From NCBI GenBank assembly GCA_022393335.1, contig JAJEKB010021302.1, forward strand, positions 1,441,202 through 1,505,201: DNA of 64,000 nucleotides. The letters are read 5' to 3'. The translations under genes and the position numbers were made by a program. Positions within the stretch are counted from its first letter, which is position 1; each line of letters starts with the position of its first letter. This document shows positions 10,805 through 23,600 of this stretch, piece by piece. Source of the stretch: Macrotrachela quadricornifera (taxonomy: Eukaryota > Rotifera > Eurotatoria > Philodinida > Philodinidae). The notes beneath the pieces were generated by a model. The model was not told the origin of the DNA, did no database searches, and was given only the letters and a program-made list of their open reading frames with translations.

Positions 10805-11330
10805 TTAAGCATCGATTCCAATATTTATAACATCTGTCTTCAAGCGAAAGTTCATCTTAAATGCAGCAGAGCGTGGAGCATGTGAACTCCATAAACATTC
10901 AGTTTTACTATGATTAATGGGATGAATGGTCAGAAGACAATAATATTCAAGTTGGTCACAAAACAACTTAAATATACCTACCAAGTCATCAGCAAAAAGA
11001 TAGAAAGTTAGACATATTTTCATGATAAGAAAAAAAAACTATTGAAGTAAGAGATTTACCATAAGGACCATCTTTCTCAATTCTAAATCATCTAGATCTT
11101 TCGTTGTTTATTTCGAGGAAACCTTCACGATTTTCAAGCCACAACCCAATCCGACTATTAAATGCAACAGGAATTCCCATACAACGAAATTTCCCTATAC
11201 AACCTTCATGCCATAACATATCAAAAGCACTTTTGAAGTCTACTAAGAACGTCAACACTGAAGAACTATTAGATAAATAACTATATATATATCTTTCAGA
11301 CACAGCAGTAATCTAGTTTGCAATCTGAAC
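10805..11330 (-). pseudogene. Non-LTR retrotransposon reverse transcriptase fragment
   Basis: Two overlapping frames carry pieces of one RT domain. The first (about 11088-11303) has the palm motif VDFKSAFDMLWHEG and later a LWLENREGF region. The second (10805-11023) has the catalytic F/Y-x-D-D box as LFADDLVG, followed by DQLEYYCLLTIHPINHSKTE. These are hallmarks of a non-LTR retrotransposon ORF2 on the minus strand. Stops and a frame change between the halves show it is dead. The order on the minus strand (zinc-knuckle ORF1 at 16.9-14.0 kb, RT here) fits one old element later split by insertions, but the endonuclease part is not seen between them. Confidence 0.78.
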
Positions 11331-11635
11331 TTTTTTCTAAACCAAGATTAATTATTTGGTAATAAATATCTTTTATTCAAAACATCACGAAATTTTGTCA
11401 AAAATAATTTTTCTCCCTACTTTTTGAAAGCAATCTAAAAAAAAGATTATCTGAAGAGCAGATGAAAGTTGAGAAACAACAAAAAGTTTAAGTTCTGATT
11501 TAACTTGTTTTCTTAAACAATAAATCTATCTTTTCAATTCACTATTTTTGTAGGAATTTGATGAAAAGAGAGAACGCGTACATATGACATGAAGCAACAT
11601 AGATCAGGAAGAACAGCAATTCGATATTTGTATAT

Positions 11636-13261
11636 TTGGACTTTTTCATATTATATCCAGCACAATCATATGTAGAATGAAAGAGCTTTAGTTGGCGAGT
11701 ATTTTTTATACTAGATTTCAAATACATTTGAGCATTTCTTCCTGCAGAGTTCGAATAGTCTTATTGCGGAATAAATGCTCATGACATAATAGTCTTTTAA
11801 ATCAATTTCCTATTTAGAAATTTTAGAAATTCATTTTCTATTATAGCTCATTGGATACCTCTTTTCACAGGCTACAAAACCACATAGTAAAAACTATGTC
11901 TATTTTTATATATGATATAACATACTTGATTGATGATTTTTTCTAAAACTCGTATAAGCCAGCGCAATGAAGTGACGACGATTGAATACTTTGGATCACC
12001 TTCACGAATCCGATTTTCACAACCACAGCTTCGAAAGATTGCTTCATGACGCATAATAGAATACATATTATCACACGATATGATTTTATAATGGATTATG
12101 GCTTTTTTCTCAATTAGACAATCAAATAGCCTTATAACCCTTTCCAAGAAAATAACATTGGCGTTATGTGTTTTCTGTTCCTCTTAATAATATGTTGTTC
12201 TACATGTCACGTATAACATTCGTACTGATCCACAGCTGAAATGGTTTCTTTTTTTTTCTTCCTTCCCAAGGAGTCTCACCAGCCCTTGCATATCTATTCT
12301 TTTCATCATAAAGAAAAAAAATATTCCACATATCTTAATCTCTATATATGTTTATTCCGACACACTATATCCTTAGTATTTTTGCCTGCAACGCCTTTTT
12401 CTCTGCATGCATAATCAACAAACATCGTATTAAATTCATTAAGAGAGTGTTAACAATAGATTGATAGGATATGTAACTATGATTCATGAGCTCCTAGTTA
12501 ACGAATTCTAAAGGACACCGTGTGAATATGACAATATTGAAAAGAATGTTTATACAAAAATTGTATGATTTTTTTAACCGGAAGAAGTGAGATCTAAATA
12601 GACCTCATGACCATTAGAGCAATCGAGTCAACCATTGTTATACAATTATCTAACATGGATAAAATAAGTTACATCTCAACCGTAATATGAACGTCATATG
12701 ATAACTGATGTCGCATCTGATATAAAAATATAACAAGAAACAATGTCAATCTCCTTACTGTTTTACAAAAACAACATGTACCTATTTGGTTACAGTGTTT
12801 CCATTTTTCTGAATGTAGAAATACTAGGACTTCATAGCTGAGAGAAAAGATAATCTGACCAGTTATAACAGGACATAGCATAAAAACATTTTTTGAAGGA
12901 ATCGTAAATCATATATGTTATATCATATATAAAAGTAGCCATACTTTTTATTTTGTTGTCTTAGACTTTTTTCTTGGCCCACCTTTAATAGTTTTAAAAA
13001 CTACAGGGTTTTGTCGCCTGTGAAAAGAGCTATCCAATGAGCTATAATAGAAGATGAATTTCTAAAATTTATAAATAGGAAATTGATCTAAAAGACTATT
13101 ATGTCATGAGCATTTATTCGTAATACGACTATTCGAAGTCTGTAGGAAGAAATGCTCAACTGTATTTCACATGTATTTGAAATCTAGTATAAAAATACTC
13201 GTCAACTGAAGCTCTTTCATTCTATATATGATTGTGCTGGATATAATATGAAAAAGTCCAA
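11636..13261. mobile_element. Long inverted-repeat element, arms about 260 bp
   Basis: Arms 11636-11894 and 13001-13261 are inverted copies, clearest over TTGGACTTTTTCATATTATA at the left end and its complement at the right end, and again over CTTTTCACAGGC at the inner ends. The spacer is about 1.1 kb. A minus-strand frame at 11872-12147 (91 codons) has no recognisable domain. No clear target duplication was found. Likely a foldback or long-TIR DNA element. Confidence 0.75.
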
Positions 13262-13989
13262 TGGGCCAAATCAGGACCTTATGTGCCCCTGTCCCTTTTT
13301 TATGTTCCTGTGGTGAACCACAGTTAAATGTTTTTTTTTCGAAAAAAAGCCGTGTGCGTGAAGACTAATATAGTTTATCATGATCAAAATTTTTATACTG
13401 ATTCTTGTGATGTAATTTTTTGGTCAAAATATTGACGAATAATAAAAAAATTTAGTGTTAGTTATTCCTTTCAACTGGTTTTTTTTTACAAATTAAAATA
13501 TTTTGTTTGTAGGTTATTTTTTATATGTGAGCATTGAACTGTGGTAAATGTATGAGATATTGAGAAAGGGTTAGTTTTCAGCTAAAATAGCTGATGCGTT
13601 CGCTTTAAGAGCAATGTACATAAAACGAACGTTTGATTTTCTACCGCTAATTACTCAACTATTTTTAAAGCTACGAAGCAGTTTTTTATATCAGTAGATG
13701 CAAAATGTTGTGCTCTTTCCCGCGGTATACAAATGAAAATTTGGAGACGTTAAATGACAACGCTATACGAGTGAGAATGAACATCTATATAAAATACGTT
13801 CGCTTTAAGAGCATTGATTATAAATGAAAGATTTACCTTGCATAGCATTAGAGACTTGAGCACGATATCATCAGATCTGCATTTCATACCAGCATCTAGC
13901 GATCTTCTGTTTTTATACATATTAATTATAGCAGCAAATTTCAAAATATCATCTAATATTGGAAATAATAACTGTTTACGTAAGACATC
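13262..13989. other. Spacer with a 17-bp direct repeat 200 bp apart
   Basis: CGTTCGCTTTAAGAGCA occurs at 13597-13613 and again at 13797-13813. The minus-strand frame 13750-13944 may be more decayed retrotransposon ORF1, but this is uncertain. Confidence 0.45.
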
Positions 13990-16889
13990 TTATTCTTTCT
14001 TTGATTTAAGAAAAACATAATAGTTTTCCTTTAAAAATAATAAATCGTTTTCCATATTTGAATTACTAGACTTCAGACTATCAATTTCTTTGTTAACATT
14101 CGTATTACAATCATTTTGTTTAATAATAAACTGTTTGAAAATATTTGTCAGATTCAAATAATTTAACAAGCATTTCATTAACTTGAAATAAACCAGACAT
14201 AAGAAGATTGATCTTTGAATTAACATGATGTTTTTATGATGTTCAAGGATTTAAAACACGAGGAAAATCAGTAGAAGGAAGATAAGAATTACTGTTGATA
14301 GGATTGCTAGTTGTAATTGAAGAGTATGAAAGATTATTATTATTTAACAAACGTTTTGTCAAAGCATCACGAAAAGATTTGACAACAGAACATTCCATAG
14401 AGTTCGTGATATGATCCCCATTACAATGTTTACATTTGATAATCGAAGAACAATGCTGATTTTTTAAATCTTTACAAGATTCACGAGAGAATTTACACGT
14501 TTCGTCTGCTTCAATACACTAACAACGATAATGGCCTATACCACAACATTTAGAACAGATTAGTATATCGATTGGACCAAGATATTCACCAATAGAGTAA
14601 CCCATAGAATCTCAACCACGTTTACATCGAGTTTTTCCAAATCGCATGAAACGTTCAGCGTTTCTAGATCATATTGGATTATTAAGATACTGCATATCAG
14701 TTTTTGAAATTTCTTTAATAAGTACGTACACATATAGATCATAACATTAACGGTCTTCAAAGGAAAAATAGCCAAAGCCTGATTATTTAGAAAATCAGGT
14801 TGTTGGAAGATTTTTTCAACTAGACACATAAAGTATTAGCTATCTTATATGTTCTGAAAGCTGATGAGTTAAGCTACATCTTGTCTATAATACATTGAGG
14901 TTTTTTATACATTCTATTTACGAACTATATTTTAATATATATTTTTATAATAAAAAGCCTTAAAAGAAAATTTTATTCTCAGACCAAGCCATATATATGA
15001 TTTTGTAGAGAATTAATTGCTCTACAAGACGCACCAGGCGGAAGCTCTTGCTTTTTTAAATCAAAAAAATTCAGCGAACAATGATCTTTTTGCATTTCTG
15101 GGATGAGAGAGCATCCATTAGGAGTATCTTCTTAATTGAAAACTATTTGTTCATCCACATTAATATTCCATAGTTTGTAGAGCTTTTAATTCTGAACATT
15201 TTGATATAAAAATACTGCCAATTATCGTTTGTTTTGCTAGAGATATGCTTAAAATACTTTTGGTGCTAGAAGAACAGTAGTTTTTCTATACGATTCTTTT
15301 TCCTGTAATATCTATTGCTTATTGTATCGATAGTGGTTTTCACCACGACTTTTAAACGTTTTGTTTTTCATAGTCTCTTAAATCAAATTAGGTCTGGTAT
15401 GGTTTGATGCGCCTTTTCGTGAGGGTTCTAAATATGGTCTTGAATTGTAGCTTGGACTTTGATTCAGCGAAGAAAACAAGAAAAAACCATTTGTCAACGC
15501 AGTTTTACAAAAAAATTGTATGGGAAAAGTACTGTTCTCCTAGTACCAAAAGTATTTTAAACATATCTCTATCAAAACAAACGATAATTGACAATATTTT
15601 TATATCAAAATGTTCAGAATTAAAAGCTCTACAAACTATGGAATATTAATATGGAGGAATAAATCGTTTTTTAATTAAGAATGTACTCACAATGGATGCT
15701 CTCTCATCCCAGAAATGCAAAAAAATCACTGTTTGCTGAATTTTTTTTGATTCAAAAAAGCAAGAGCTTCTGCCTAGTCTATCTTGTAGAGTAATTAATT
15801 CTCTACAAAATCATATATGTCACTCTGTTTGGAAATAAAATTTTTTCATTACAAAAGTATACACTAAAATATCATACATAACCTTAATGGATGTGAAACT
15901 AAAATATGATCAGAATCCAAATATATTATATGATGATTGAAACCTTTTTAGTATAGATGAAAAAATTTTCCAATAATAAGATTTTCTAAAAACCAGATTT
16001 TTTCGTATATTACCTAAAAATACGTATAAAAATCGTGATCGCTAAATACGGATCGCATATGGAAATTTATAAAACTAATTTTAAATATTTTAATACCTTC
16101 ATATGGTCTATAAATCCTGAAAGTTTCGTTCGATTTGGAGAAAGTTGTGTATAAAGTGGATGAGATTCCATGGATTATTCTCAATATCATAACAAATATA
16201 ATTAATGAAATTTTTCTAAGAATTTAATAAGGCATCTGTTGTTTTTGGAGAAGTTAATTCTAATTTAACTAGTTTAATATCATGACCAAATTTATTCTTC
16301 ATTCTAATAATATTCTTAACATCGGGATATACATTTTGCACTTCATTGGAGAAATCAACAAAATCTGATTTGAGATCTACATTTTAGAAATTTAATGATA
16401 GTTGTGAAGGAGGTTTACGGCACTGATGGATAAATAAACTTTTCACCACATATTGTTTCTGGACATTCAGTATGATCTAAGAAAAATGCAAAAGAAATTG
16501 GATCTTTCATATGAAGTAATACATCAATTTCATCATTGTTGCATTTCAAAGAAAAAAATCTACAATTAATAATTTCAATATTGAGATCATAAGTTGATTT
16601 AAAGTAATGTATAGTAGATTACTTGAAGCGACTAATTGAAATATTTTTGAACAAGGGTAACGTGTTAAATAATATCTGATTGAAATTGAAGTAATTAACA
16701 TTTATTCAGACGTTTATACTTTTTCCGAGTAACAATTTGGAAATGATCATCATTTGATGCATTTGAAAGACAATGACGCATTAATCGAGAAGGAGAACGA
16801 ACCGCATTACCTATATCAATTGAAGCATGTTGACGATCACCTCGTGGACTTTTACTTTCATCATCACTATGTAAAAATCTATCCAACAT
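13990..16889 (-). pseudogene. Decayed non-LTR retrotransposon ORF1 (zinc-knuckle, gag-like), split by a foldback insertion
   Basis: The minus strand carries pieces of a gag-like ORF1. A start at 16889 begins MLDRFLHSDDESKSPRG and runs to a stop at 16695. Further pieces (CNNDEIDVLLHMKDPISFAF; DVKNIIRMKNKFGHDIKL) follow in shifted frames down to about 16230. After an interruption, 14380-14600 shows zinc knuckles: CSKCCGIGHYRC, a stop, then CKDLKNQHCSS and IKCKHCNGDHITNSMEC. A coiled-coil-like tail (NKEIDSLKSSNSNMENDLLF) ends near 13990. Such ORF1 proteins bind element RNA. There are many stops and frameshifts. The foldback 14971-15840 is inserted between the N-terminal and zinc-knuckle parts. 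The joining of the pieces is inferred from order and strand. Confidence 0.68.
14971..15840. mobile_element. Foldback element, arms about 320-340 bp
   Basis: Arms about 14971-15308 and 15519-15840 are imperfect inverted copies (for example ATATATGATTTTGTAGAGAA on the left and its complement on the right), with a spacer of about 210 bp. Near each tip is a small subterminal palindrome TTGTAGAG...CTCTACAA. No transposase was seen. It lies inside the decayed retrotransposon ORF1, so it is the younger insertion. Confidence 0.82.
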
Positions 16890-19521
16890 TTCACCAGATG
16901 TAGAATATATATTTATTTATTTGATTGATCCCTTTTTTAAATAGTTGATCATCAGTCAAATACCCTAATTTCATACAAAATGAACTGTAAGGACAAAAGA
17001 CCACGCCGATATAACATGGTAAAAAAGGCGGCAGACTAGAAGAGAAGAGAAAGGAAAGACAAAATACGTATGCTTAGAACGATGTAAATGTGAGGAGTAA
17101 ATTAAGCAATTTTTCCCAATCAATTTGTATCAAAAAAAACTTATATGCATGCACATCTACGATATAAAATAACACACGCACATTCTCAGTCACGTTTTCT
17201 TTCTATCGACAGCGAGGCACACTAATGCGTGCATAAATAAACAATATTCTGCACTGATTCATCTGTGAATAATTTTTCGTTCGTTCGACAATCATTTGAA
17301 AGAAAAAACGTGAAGGAAAGTAATTGGTTTTTATCATGCATCGAATATATGTTTATTATGTTATGTCCAGAAGATCATTCATTGATAATATTTAGTATTC
17401 ATGTAAAATGGACACTTACAAATTATAACAGATAGAATGGTTAGTCTTCGGAAATGTAAGGAGCTGAGTCCTTTTTCATTGATGATTGAGCAAAATATTT
17501 TTTGCTGGTAATATAAATTGATGCCAAGTTTGGATTTTGGTAAACATCATTAACTTGTACAGAGTCGAAGGCAATAATTTTCGCAGATTGCTAAGAGTTA
17601 TATTTTTTTTTAATTTTCTGAAAAAAGGGATTTTCATATTCAGTGCAGAAATGTTTCCAAATATTTTTGTCGTAGAAGGCAGCTGCATTTGTGTTGGTAA
17701 GGCATTAATGAAACGCTTTTTAAACTTGATATTAAAATCCGCAGTCAACTATGATCTAGTTTCACAGAAAGACAACTCAGCTTGCCAATAAGTTTAACTT
17801 CATATTTGGTGCAAGTTCTATTCTATTTGTGAAGTTCATGGAAGCTACCCACTATGTGTGAGATTTACAATATCTATATCACGTATTAAACCTTGCAGTG
17901 ATCACAGACTGTGTGGCGAATTCAACAGAAACCATAGGCAGATTGCCTAAAATATTTGGCAAATAGTTAACCAGAAAATTTTCACATTCATATTCAAAAA
18001 GTAAGAAGACTAGCCCATTCAGATCTATAGCCATGCGTATAATTCAGAAAAATAAAGGAACGTACATTTTTGTACCTGATAAACTTGATGAACAGACATT
18101 CGCTGTATACGCTATGGTTCGTTGAAATTTATATAATACAAATCCGAAGAGATTTTTCAATAAAAAGAGAATGTGTATTGCGTACATGCTACTTTCGTCA
18201 GCAACGTGTAGAACAACGTGTACATTCGATGTCGCAGGTGTTTCGTACATTCTAATTCTGCTTGATACACTTACTATTCGGAACGCTGGTCTTTCTGATC
18301 TCATAATTTATAAGATTAGAAAGACCATTAAAGAGGATCAAAGATAAATTTATAAAATATGGTTAGTATTCATGAACATCATATTTTGACACTAACGTAT
18401 TTTTAATGAAAGAAATATTTTCATTAAAATCAATTTATTGATGTTTTCTTCATTGAAAAAATTCTTATTTATTCTTAAATCCAGCTATTAGCTTTCATGG
18501 CATACAGAATTCTCCATTTTTTTTTCAATAATACAAAAAAAAATGATGCATTATTATTTTGGCCAAATTAGTGGTTGCTATAAGCGGTGACGGAATCATT
18601 GTGAGACATTCTAAAGGAATTTCTGATTTGTCATTTGTAATTCTCTAACTGTCATGATATCATCAACCTCTGTCACTCTGTAAGATTATTATACCTCGCT
18701 GGAACGTTACTTTGTTGAAGGTGGCGAGCCAAGAAGGAGAGCTGACAAAGAGCTGACTAGCTAACGAGGTAAGGCTTTGAAAGATCGATGAATGGCAGAT
18801 TGACTTTGATTTGCCACAAACCTCAGCGATTTCGCCGCAATTTATGGCAAAAAAACCGGCAAAACATGGAGTAATAATTGCATAACTAGCCAGACTGAGA
18901 GAATGTGTCAGTGAATGCAATCAAGGGAAAAACTATTTGAACCTTCGAAACTATTTAAACGGTTTTGAATGAGCTATTCTCCATCTTGCTTTTACATCGA
19001 AAGAGTTTTGTTTTTGAATAATCGTCATAAGCATGGCTACCTTCAACAGAACAAAATTTTTATCAAATCCTATAAGTTGTATTTGATGACGAGTTTGTTT
19101 TTTAAAAAGAATTGATACGAAAATAAAATTTTTCCCATGTTGTAAAAAAGTATTTGCTTTGGTATGTAGCATCAGTTATAAAATGAAATAGATTTTCAAG
19201 ACTTAATACTTGATGATAGGAAAATTTTTTTAATTATTTGTACTTTTTAAAAAGTATGACTTTGACTAACATATCCACTTTCTGAAGAATTTCAGCATTA
19301 GAAATATTACAAAACTTCTTGTTGTGATTTTCATACACAAACAATTTTTTTTCTCAACAGGCTGGAAGATAGAACCAAACTAATTTTTTTATTTTAAAAG
19401 ATATTCCAAAGTTAAAATTTTATTGCAACAGAAATTGCCATAAAGATATTACTATCTCCTTTTTCACTATAGTTTGCTCTTTCTCCAAAACCAAACCCAT
19501 AGAAAGAAAGCACAGTTTCGA
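16890..19521. other. Intergenic, nothing recognised
   Basis: About 2.6 kb. Overlapping open frames at 17476-17791 and a GC-richer stretch at 18660-18920 have no recognisable domain. A small hairpin (arms 18288-18301 and 18313-18326, 13 of 14 paired) is present. Confidence 0.4.
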
Positions 19522-20347
19522 CGGGTCCGCTACACTTTGTCGACAATCACTTTGCCGACATATCACTTTACCGACGCCACTTTGCCGAAAGATTGTTTTG
19601 CCGAAAGGTACTCTTTGCCGAAAGATATTCTTTGCCGAAAGGTATTCTTTGCCGACAGGTTTCATTTAGCCGACAGACATAATTTGCTGACAACTTGTTT
19701 TGTCACCGTAGTTTGTTCATATTTCAGTCCACCAAATCTAGTAGTTCATATGGTGCAACACGAGAGGTGAAATAACTAGTTCTCGTCTGACAGAAGGTAA
19801 ATATACTTACCTTTTGTAGATTTAATCACTTCAGCATAGCTGCTTGAATCGCTTCCACTGTTTTGACTTGAAGCCATGATCAAATTGTAATTTAGTTCAC
19901 TAATAACAGTTTATCAACGGGATACTTGGTTTAACTGATATAAAATCAGCGTCTGATTTTATTTCGAAAAATGTTCACTATATATAGGTGAACGAATTGA
20001 AAAAATCCGAAGGATATTTCGAAATAACCATAAACGCGAAGGGTATATGCCAAAAACAGGTAAAAAATTAGAACTGTTGGAAAATACCATATGTGACGAG
20101 AAGGAAAGAAAGAGAAGAGATATATGTATATCGTATATGTCATCTATACGATGCAATAAATGAGAAGAGCGAAAAAGAATATAATATTGAATCGTAGTAT
20201 AACACAGTTGAATTTTAAAAAACTTTTTGGTATCGTACTCTAAACAAATGTCAATTTTTTTTACCTGAAATTCTTTTCGGTAAAATAAAACCTTTCGGCA
20301 AAGAGTACCTTTCGGCAAAGTGGCGTCGGCAAAGTGATTGCGTCCCG
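19522..20347. mobile_element. Element with inverted ends made of short tandem units
   Basis: The left end (about 19522-19710) has roughly eleven 16-19 bp units of the form CTTTGCCGAAAGGTATT or CACTTTGCCGACAT. The right end (about 20268-20347) carries about four units in the opposite orientation. The outermost parts CGGGTCCGCTACACTTTG and (reverse complement of right end) CGGGACGCAATCACTTTG match as terminal repeats. The unit number differs between ends. Open frames across the array are low-complexity. No transposase or clear target duplication was seen. It is a non-autonomous DNA element of unassigned superfamily. Confidence 0.72.
19811..19877 (-). other. Possible 5' coding exon inside the 19.5-20.3 kb element
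   Basis: A minus-strand ATG at 19877 opens MASSQNSGSDSSSYAEVIKS and, after two more residues, reaches a consensus donor GTAAGTATAT in phase 1. The nearest acceptor leads to a stop within a few codons. It may be the leftover first exon of the element's former gene, or chance. Confidence 0.25.
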
Positions 20348-20679
20348 GAACAGCGCCTTGTTCACATTGACACAACAACACTTTCGTCAAAAAGAAGCGA
20401 TCTACCGAACTGGAAACATCGTGCGATGATCGGCCAGCATTGACTGAAGAAGAAAGGTTTTCAGGTGATTAAAAAAATTTGAGTCCATGTTTTGCCCAGT
20501 GGTCAGGAATCGATATAATAGTTTCAAAGATTGATTTGTATGACGAGCCATATAAAGAAAAAACGACTTGATCAATAAGAATAGAAATATTCGATCTGTC
20601 ATCTCTGTCCTACACAAATACTAATAAAAAAAACTTGTCAATTTTTTGCATAGGGCTGACTCCAAGAACTACAGCATAA
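20348..20679. other. Short spacer, nothing recognised
   Basis: About 330 bp between the array-ended element and the TCGA-rich island. The minus-strand open frame over 20402-20617 has no recognisable features. Confidence 0.4.
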
Positions 20680-23600
20680 CGTATCTTAATGAAAGAAATA
20701 ACGTTAATCACATTCTTAATGAATAACTTGCCAGACAACCATGAAGAAACGACACTCGATGTCTCGATCAACGAGACGGATGGTGTCGGTATCTTGAAGT
20801 TCATTCGACGAACACATATCCGTATGGTTGATTATCAAAAGAATGTCGACTCGTGGAGTCGGGCAGGCACCTTAATATCGGTCCAAGGAAGACATTCTCA
20901 TGATAGAGTTATCTACCACTCAACGGATGATGCTCTTTCCACATTGAATTTCGTTCATTTTTCTCCTCAAGAGGGTCACTTCTTCAACTGACATTCCATA
21001 CCGACTATTCCCATTCAAAAGAATCGCTCGAGAGGTCTTTTTTCCGAGCATTTTTAACTAAAAGTCATGAGTTGAAACCATTGAAGAAGAGTGCTCATGA
21101 TGAAACAAAGTTCGGTTCTGTTGTTTTGAGATAAAAACCAATATTTTTCGATCAGTGTGCTCATGTCATCCTTTGGCTTCGGTTTTCACTGAAGAACAAC
21201 AAGTCAGTCTTTCTGAGGCGAATGATGAAATCGGAAATGAAAATCGAAGACAGTTCGCTCGAACAAACAATCAATTAAGATTCCGATGAAAGAGACAGAT
21301 TTTCAATAATCATTCGGAAAACGAGAACATCAAATGATCGACTGGGTTTCTTCGGAAGATCGCTTTCGTACTGAATTTGTTCATTCTTATTCGACTAACC
21401 AAAATCAGGCTGAGATTGTTCGAAATGCTAAATGATGGTTCTTCGACATGTGGTTATCTTCAACGAAGATTCATCGAAGTTCTTTGATTGATTTTCGATC
21501 GTGAGTGTCAATGAGAAATTTTTGATTGCTTGACAGAGAGAGTTGGAGGAGGAACCTAACATGTTGTCAAAGGATCAAATTTGATCGTTCTTCGGTTGAA
21601 AGCTTTTCTCCATCAACACACTGGGATTTCCATTGACGATTCTGATTTGTTTGTTAAACACGGAACAGATTGTTCGATCATCAAAATGATCATTCGAGAG
21701 TCAGACAAGGAGGAAGAGAGATTCGTCGTTCGAGACAGTCAAGAAACTATTGTTCTTGTTCAGATCACAATCGATCTCTCGTGTCTACACTTCATTCTTC
21801 AATTTTCATTTGTTTTTCATCTTGTTCGGCACACACAATGGTCGAGATTCTCTAATAAAAAATCTAAATCGATCAATTGTGGCGAAGATTTTCATAAAAA
21901 GAACGATACTCACAATCGAATGAGAACATGACATCAAATCGATTCTTGATTGAACTGTGCATCGATAATGATGCTTTCAATCGAATATTGTTCGTCGAAA
22001 ATGATTTCGATCGATACCTAGATCTGATCAATCGTTTTCTTTTGCAGAGAGGATGCCTCAATAGAAAGACAACATCGAACATAATTTACCTTTCACTTCT
22101 TCTTGACGATCTGAAGAAAAAGATCTTCGAGACACTGATCAAGTATGATTTTTCATTAGAACAATTTTCGGTCAAGTGACTTCGACCGGATATCTTTTGT
22201 CGAATAAATCGAGATCTGCCCGTTTTATTGGAAAATATTTTCTCCTCATCTTAGTTGAACAATTCCACTCTTTGATTTGGTCTCTATCTTTCTCTGTTTT
22301 CAGCGGCCAAGACGACAGTAAAATACGATGACTTCTTGCGATTCGCATGCTCGATCCTATTCGAAATGAATCGATAGTGAGTGAGAGCTGTGATACATTG
22401 TTCACACACTCGAAGACAGAAATCGTTCAGTGATTTCTTCCTAGAAAATCCATCTGCTTCTCACTTTGAGCAAGATATTTCGTCGTCGAATACGAATGAA
22501 TGTTAATTTCAGTGTGTGTGTGTGTAAAACATGAACTGATGGGGATCAAAAGCAGCCTCTTACTCGACGATGATTTCCATCGTGAACACATGAGAAAGAT
22601 TTCGAGGCAAATATGAACAGGACAAGATACATGGATAGGTGTTTAATGTCAAAGCAGATCGTTTCAATGACGTTCCTAAGATTCGATCGACGAATAAAAT
22701 TCGTCCTGTATAATCGAAAACGACTGAATTGAAGTATCCACAGAGACCAAAATATACTCGAACGACATCAGGCGATTTGAGATGGAAAATGTTTTTGTTC
22801 AGCAACGTTCGAAGTCAATTTCTCAACAGTGACACCTGATGAAAGACTTCTTCAGAGATGCAAGGATCGAATCCTGTTCTTTGAGGTACGTTGGCATTAG
22901 TCTCTTATTCATCATCAAGCACATTGTCAATTCGAAGCATCTGCTGTCTCTCGATTACAATCGATGTGGTGGTCTAGACAGAAGTTGACTGATTGCATCC
23001 AGTAGTGAACTTGATGTCATTGTCGAATCCTTGTCGTTCACATTCTCAGTCCAACGACGACCATACGCATCGTTCACGATGCGAGTGATGGAAACAAGGG
23101 TGCTGCAAAATTGAAAATCGATTTTGAATCGAATTGCATTCGTTCGATACTCTGCCTGGAGCCAAACTAAACTTCCATGAGAGTTACATTCTGAAGATTC
23201 AGACGAGCGAGAGAGGAACAAGTTTTGAAATATACCGTATATCATATGAGAGAGTATCCAAGGAAAGTGCATTGTCAACTCTGACGCTGTCAGATTTGAA
23301 GAAGACACAAAATCGATTGTTTTTGTCGAGGAAGAGCGATATCAGAATTGGAATTCTTTATAAGAGATTTTCTGGGCAATTAACATTCGCCTAAACTATC
23401 AGCGAGAGAAAACATCGATTTTGAAGCAGCGCCGAGAGCGGAGTAACTAAATGACTTTCAGGCGGATCTTTCAAAAGCACAGAAAGATGAGTCATTATTT
23501 ATGGACTAAGAATTTTTCCGATGAATTGTTACAAAAGAACCATTTGAGTTTTAGTTTCATGACTGCCACAGATGGATCTGAATTTGTTTTAATAAAGTCT

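Noticed and set aside
19474..19770. 98-codon plus-strand frame over the array at 19.5 kb
   Set aside because: It reads through noncoding tandem units and flanks, and is low-complexity.
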